64,000 nucleotides of DNA. Source: Myxococcales bacterium (lineage in GTDB: Bacteria; Myxococcota_A; Polyangia; Nannocystales; Nannocystaceae). The translations under genes were made by a program, and so were the position numbers. Under the pieces are notes generated by a model. It saw only the letters and a program-made list of their open reading frames with translations. It had not been told where the DNA came from and searched no databases. Each line of letters opens with the position of its first letter. Positions within the stretch are counted from its first letter, which is position 1. Where the stretch lies: NCBI GenBank assembly GCA_020633315.1, contig JACKDV010000008.1, positions 124,001 to 188,000 of the forward strand, given 5' to 3'. This document shows, in pieces, positions 59,181 through 64,000 of the stretch.

Positions 59181-60032
59181 GTGAGCAGCTTCGGCGAGGT
59201 CATCTCTTGGGCAGCCGACGGTCCCGGGGCGTGGACGGGCTCGATCCCCACCACGTGGATGCAGGGACGGACGAGCTTCGGCGGAATCCCGGCGGCGCTC
59301 GGGCTGCGTGCGATCCGGGCGGTGACGGCCGACGATCAGCGTCGGCCTCGGTCGGTCCACACCAGCTTCTTCGGGCCGCTCGACGATCGCCCGGCTCGGG
59401 TCACCGCCGAGGTGATCCGGGCGGGTCGCTACCTCAGCCATGCGCGAGCCGAGATCCGGCAGGCGGGCGAGCTCCGCACCCAGGTGACCGTCACCCTCGC
59501 GGCCGATCGCGACTCGGGGGTGGTGCTCGGAGGTCCGCCTCGGCCCGAGCGCAAGGGCCCCGAGGGGCTGTCCGACCTGCCCTTCATCGACGGCCTCACC
59601 CCGGCCTTCACCCGCTACTTCGCGTTTCGCTGGACCGACGGCAGCCTGCCCTTCAGCGGCGGCAAGGAGGCTCGCCTGGGTGGGTGGTGCCGCCATCGCA
59701 GCGATCCCGGGCCCGATCCCTACGTGGCGGCGCTGGGTCTGCTCGACGCCTGGCCCTCGCCCTTCGTCTCGATGATGACGCGACCGGCCCCGGCGAGCTC
59801 GGTGACCTGGACCACCAACTTCTTCGACGTGCCCGAGGTGATCGACGAGTCCACCTGGTGCTGGTACGGCTCGGAGGGCGTGGCCGCGCGCAACGGCATC
59901 GCGGGCATGCGGGCGGGGCTCCATGGCCCCGAGGGGCGGCTGGTGGCCACGGTCGAGCAGCTCGTGGCGCTGTTCGACCGGCCCGGGGCCGGGCCTGGGG
60001 CCGGGCTCGGGGGCGGATCCGCGGGCTCGTGA
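59181..60032 (+). CDS. Acyl-CoA thioesterase, double hot-dog (TesB-like) protein
   Basis: The 283-residue protein has two consecutive hot-dog folds. The first contains QGRTSFGGIPAALGLRAI near residue 28 and SVHTSFFGPLDDRPARVTAEVIRAGRYLSHA split over residues 58-88, the usual region around the central helix and second strands. The second includes WPSPFVSMMTRPAPASSVTWTTNF near residue 195. The layout matches TesB and the actinobacterial acyl-CoA thioesterase 2 family, which hydrolyse acyl-CoA to free acid. The start is a GTG at 59181. The C-terminus is a Gly/Pro tail without function. Confidence 0.88.
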   Translation: MSSFGEVISWAADGPGAWTGSIPTTWMQGRTSFGGIPAALGLRAIRAVTADDQRRPRSVHTSFFGPLDDRPARVTAEVIRAGRYLSHARAEIRQAGELRTQVTVTLAADRDSGVVLGGPPRPERKGPEGLSDLPFIDGLTPAFTRYFAFRWTDGSLPFSGGKEARLGGWCRHRSDPGPDPYVAALGLLDAWPSPFVSMMTRPAPASSVTWTTNFFDVPEVIDESTWCWYGSEGVAARNGIAGMRAGLHGPEGRLVATVEQLVALFDRPGAGPGAGLGGGSAGS

Positions 60033-60087
60033 TCTTTCCTTCGAACCGCTGGGGAGTCGGGGCAACTGATGGGGTGCGGAGTGATCC

Positions 60088-60771
60088 ATGCCCTCGACTC
60101 GTCGCGGCTCGTTGCTCGTATCGTTCGCCCTGCTGCCGCTGGGAGCCTGCGCATCCGGGGTGGAGGAGCCCGGCGGGCCCGGCTTCACCGGGCCGGTAGG
60201 GGGCCCCGCCGACGACCCCTTCGGCGGCTCGGGCTCCGAGGACGAGAGCGGGGACGACGACGGAGGCGATCCGCCCGGGAGCACCGCGGGCGGCTCGGGC
60301 TCGCCGAACGACGGCGACGAGACGGGCGACGACGGCAATCCCCTGTGCTGCGAGGTGCACCCCACCGCGGGCTGTGGCTCGGTGATGACCGAGGCCTGCG
60401 TGTGCACGATCATGCCCTCGTGTTGCCAGTCGGTGTGGACGCAGGACTGCGTGGATCAGGCGGCCGCGTGCGGCGATCCGTTCTGTGATGCCGCGCCGCC
60501 GGACGACTCGGGCGATCCGCCGCCGGACGACTCGGGAGGCGATCCTCCGCCAGACGACTCGGGAGGCGATCCGCCGCCGCCCGATCCCCCGCCGACCAAC
60601 ACCTGCCCGTGCTCGGGCGACCCGACTTTCGACAACTTCTGCTTCTATCCGCCGGGCACCGCCGACTGCCCGATGACCCAACCCATGGGCTACTGCGATC
60701 CCAATGGCGATGGCTCCTACGACGATGGTGACTGGGTGCGGGGCTACAACGAGTACGCCGCGCAATGCTGA
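60088..60771 (+). CDS. Lipoprotein with myxobacterial CC-rich module and Asp/Pro repeats
   Basis: The 227-residue product has a signal sequence with lipobox LGAC and a Gly/Asp/Ser-rich linker. A CCEVHPTAGCGS / ACVCTIMPSCC / WTQDCVDQ module follows, typical of secreted Nannocystineae proteins. Next come three repeats of about nine residues (DDSGGDPPP), encoded by near-identical 27-base units, and a final Cys-containing domain. The cysteines probably form disulfides. It is predicted to be surface-exposed. No activity motif is visible. The gene is convergent with the aspartoacylase-like gene and separated by a nested hairpin. Confidence 0.85.
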   Translation: MPSTRRGSLLVSFALLPLGACASGVEEPGGPGFTGPVGGPADDPFGGSGSEDESGDDDGGDPPGSTAGGSGSPNDGDETGDDGNPLCCEVHPTAGCGSVMTEACVCTIMPSCCQSVWTQDCVDQAAACGDPFCDAAPPDDSGDPPPDDSGGDPPPDDSGGDPPPPDPPPTNTCPCSGDPTFDNFCFYPPGTADCPMTQPMGYCDPNGDGSYDDGDWVRGYNEYAAQC

Positions 60772-60776
60772 GGGCC

Positions 60777-60843
60777 GAGGACGCCCGGTGAGGGCGACCT
60801 GACGAGTAGGGGTCCGCGGTCGCGGCCGGACCCGCGCGTCCTC
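60777..60843. terminator. Nested terminator hairpin between convergent genes
   Basis: An outer stem GAGGACGC/GCGTCCTC encloses an inner stem GGGTCCG/CGGACCC (60810-60833). It fits a bidirectional terminator; no T-run follows. Confidence 0.6.
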
Positions 60844-60856
60844 GCGAGCGCCGTCG

Positions 60857-61896
60857 TCACTCGGAGGGCTCGGTCTCGGGCTCGGGCTCGGGCGGCGGGT
60901 TGGCGAGCGGCGGTGGCTCGGAGCGGCGCAGCTCGCTGTTGGGCTCGGACTCGAGGCCCAGGTGCAGGATGCGAGCTCCCGTCTGCCCCACGGGGTTGGT
61001 GCTCTTGCCGATGACCACGCCCGACTCGGGCGCGCGGTACTCGGTCCGCAGATCGCCGAAGGCGTCGCGTACCCGCGCCACGACCTCGCCCGCCTCCACT
61101 CGATCCGCGAGCTGGGGCAGCACCTCGAGCAGGCCGCCGCGGTCGGTGTACATCCAGTACGAGCGCTCGCACAGCAGCGGCGGCGGCCCGGGGCGAGGGG
61201 GGCGGCGGCGCACCAGGCCGAGCTCCGCGAGCACCGAGAGCACCCCCACCAGGGTGGGGCGCACGTACTTGGGCTGGAAGCGGTGGGGGTCGGCGATCTC
61301 GATGGTGATGGCGGGGATCCCCTGCTCCATGGCCGCGCCGCGCAGGGTGCCGTCGGAGGCCCGGTTGTGCAGGATGATCTGCGGCTTCTGCAGGATCGCC
61401 ATGCGAGCCGTCTTGGGGTGGCTCATGTCGGCGCGCACGTAGAGGCTGTTGATCCGCCCGAAGCTGGCTGTGTGCAGGTCGAGCAGGAAGTCGAAGCGCG
61501 CCACCAGCTGGTGCAGCAGGCGGTGGGCGTACACCTGCGAGACGTTGCCGTGCTGGCTGCCAGGGAAGATGTGGTTGAGGTCGGTGCCGTCGACGAACTC
61601 GCGCTGGTGCGCGTGCAGGCCGGGCACGTTGGCCACCACCACGCCCACCACCGTGCCCCGCAGCGGCTTGCCCTCGAGGGCGGCGAACAGGTGGTGGATC
61701 ACGGGGATCCCGTTGAGCTCGTTGCCGTGGACGGCGGCGGTGATGCCCACCACCGGTCCCGGGCGCTTGCCTCTGGCCACGAGCACCGGGATCTGGATGG
61801 CCTGCCCGAGCGCGTCGGAGGTGAGCGAGAGCAGCACCCGGGTGGTCCGGCCGGGCTCGATGGTCTCCAGGTCGAGGGACTCCGTGACCAGCACGC

Positions 61897-61900
<4 letters not shown>
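60857..61900 (-). CDS. Succinylglutamate desuccinylase/aspartoacylase-family zinc hydrolase
   Basis: The 347-residue protein is an M14-like deacylase. VHGNELNG near residue 54 gives zinc His and Glu, DLHTASFG near residue 132 gives the third zinc ligand, and an ITIEIADPH segment follows with the general-base Glu. Canonical members remove acyl groups from N-acyl amino acids. The C-terminal beta region (YRAPESGVVIGKST) is a lipoyl-like cap known in the family. Its GTG start overlaps the ATP-grasp-like gene stop by four bases, so they are co-translated and perhaps act on the same amino-acid conjugate. The Pro/Glu-rich tail is disordered. Confidence 0.9.
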
Positions 61901-63342
<1,442 letters not shown>

Positions 63343-63420
63343 GGCGGCGTCTTCCGCCGCGAGCATCGCACGAAACGGGTGAGCCCCGCGAATGGGGCTC
63401 GTCGTGACCGTCGTGCGACC

Positions 63421-64000
63421 TCAGCGGCTCACGCGGCCGAAGACGATGTCGGTCTCGATCACGCCGCGACTGTTCACGCCGAACCATCCATAGGCGGTCC
63501 CTCGCCCGCTGTTGTCGGTGAGGAAGAGGATGGTGCCCTCGCCGATGCCGCCCCCGCTGCCTCGCTCACGAGTGTCGTCTTGGTGCGGCAGCGAGGTCGC
63601 GTCGAAGATCCGCAGCGTGTACGCGCCAGCGAGTCCTGGGACCGGACGGGCCGGCTCGAGCGCGAAGCCCATGTGGCCGGTGTTGCGGCTGGGGAAGCCG
63701 GGTGGACGGACCCACGCGAACACGTCACCGGGGCGCACGTCCTCGATGTGAGCGAGCCGTCGCCAGCCCTCGCGCGTGCGTCGGGTGGAGGAGCGGGCGA
63801 TGTGCCGATGGAAGTCGCGGGCCACCGGGCGTCCCTTGTTCAGGGCCTTGCGTGCCACCGGGGCGGCCTTGCGCAGGAACCATGCGCCCATGGCCGAGCA
63901 GTCCCACTTGTACACGCCCTCGCGCGGCTTGATGACGGTGTGGTGCTGATAGGTGGTCTCGGTGAGCGAGGCGAGGACCTCCGTGCGCAGGGCGAGGATC
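63421..64000 (-). CDS. NlpC/P60-like cysteine hydrolase, 5' end outside window
   Basis: The visible 3' part is about 192 residues. A KWDCSAMGAWFL segment carries the likely catalytic Cys, followed by VRPGDVFAWVR and NTGHMGFAL where the catalytic His is expected, in the order of NlpC/P60 and related amidase folds. Its end, VIETDIVFGRVSR, is short and beta-like. Such enzymes cut peptidoglycan cross-links or other amide bonds. Whether it is exported cannot be seen because the N-terminus lies beyond base 64000. It lies 78 bases upstream of the ATP-grasp-like gene on the same strand and may belong to the same operon. Confidence 0.6.
   Translation of the reverse strand, partial: ILALRTEVLASLTETTYQHHTVIKPREGVYKWDCSAMGAWFLRKAAPVARKALNKGRPVARDFHRHIARSSTRRTREGWRRLAHIEDVRPGDVFAWVRPPGFPSRNTGHMGFALEPARPVPGLAGAYTLRIFDATSLPHQDDTRERGSGGGIGEGTILFLTDNSGRGTAYGWFGVNSRGVIETDIVFGRVSR

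Overview
The window is a GC-rich chromosomal segment, densely packed with genes on both strands and with strongly G/C-biased third codon positions. It is most likely from a myxobacterium, probably of the Nannocystis/Plesiocystis/Enhygromyxa group. That placement is inferred from two Hanks-type Ser/Thr kinases, an FHA protein, several lipoproteins with long Ser/Thr/Gly/Asp linkers and cysteine-rich repeats (including the myxobacterial CGNGVIDAGEQCDG pattern), and extracytoplasmic proteins of no known function. No rRNA, tRNA, CRISPR array, insertion sequence or phage module was seen.

Layout. 1-7114: 3' end of a Ski2-like helicase, GreB, a possible acidic microprotein, an unknown protein, two lipoproteins and a GT-C-like membrane protein. 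7257-16157: a membrane Ser/Thr kinase with a partner membrane protein. This is followed by a kinase coupled to a second GT-C-like protein, divergent from a flavoprotein/glycosyltransferase 2/polysaccharide deacetylase operon (probably surface polysaccharide), then RNase H. 16314-24770: a lipoprotein, a small charged protein, a three-gene overlapping export operon (thioredoxin-like lipoprotein, SpoIVB/S55-type protein, beta-propeller protein), RadC, and a membrane-anchored metzincin-like protein whose zinc site looks broken. 25180-34061: an FHA membrane protein with a perfect 18-bp minisatellite, a fused 2-oxoacid dehydrogenase E1, a metallo-beta-lactamase-fold protein, an NDH-2-like oxidoreductase and a phospholipase-D protein with a degenerate App1-like N-terminus. 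34150-45232: a secreted esterase, then PBP1C and a thioester alpha-2-macroglobulin. 45483-51406: acyl-CoA dehydrogenase and Rieske protein, a Cys-rich lipoprotein, a UvrD/Rep helicase and a putative outer-membrane protein. 51510-56230: a truncated KDPG-aldolase remnant beside a hydroxyacid dehydrogenase/glycerate kinase/CrcB operon, then an acyl-CoA synthetase. 56449-64000: a small secreted protein, a GNAT acetyltransferase, an aldo/keto reductase, an acyl-CoA thioesterase, a lipoprotein, an overlapping aspartoacylase/ATP-grasp-like pair and a partial NlpC/P60-like protein.

Functional themes are cell-envelope construction and protection, phospho-signalling, acyl-CoA metabolism (acyl-CoA synthetase, dehydrogenase, thioesterase, 2-oxoacid dehydrogenase) and DNA/RNA upkeep (RadC, UvrD-like, RNase HI, GreB). 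Convergent gene pairs are often separated by strong GC hairpins without U-tracts. The best candidates for something little described are the pseudo-metzincin, the thioredoxin/S55/propeller operon, the kinase/GT-C pair, the App1-like/PLD fusion and the ATP-grasp/aspartoacylase pair.
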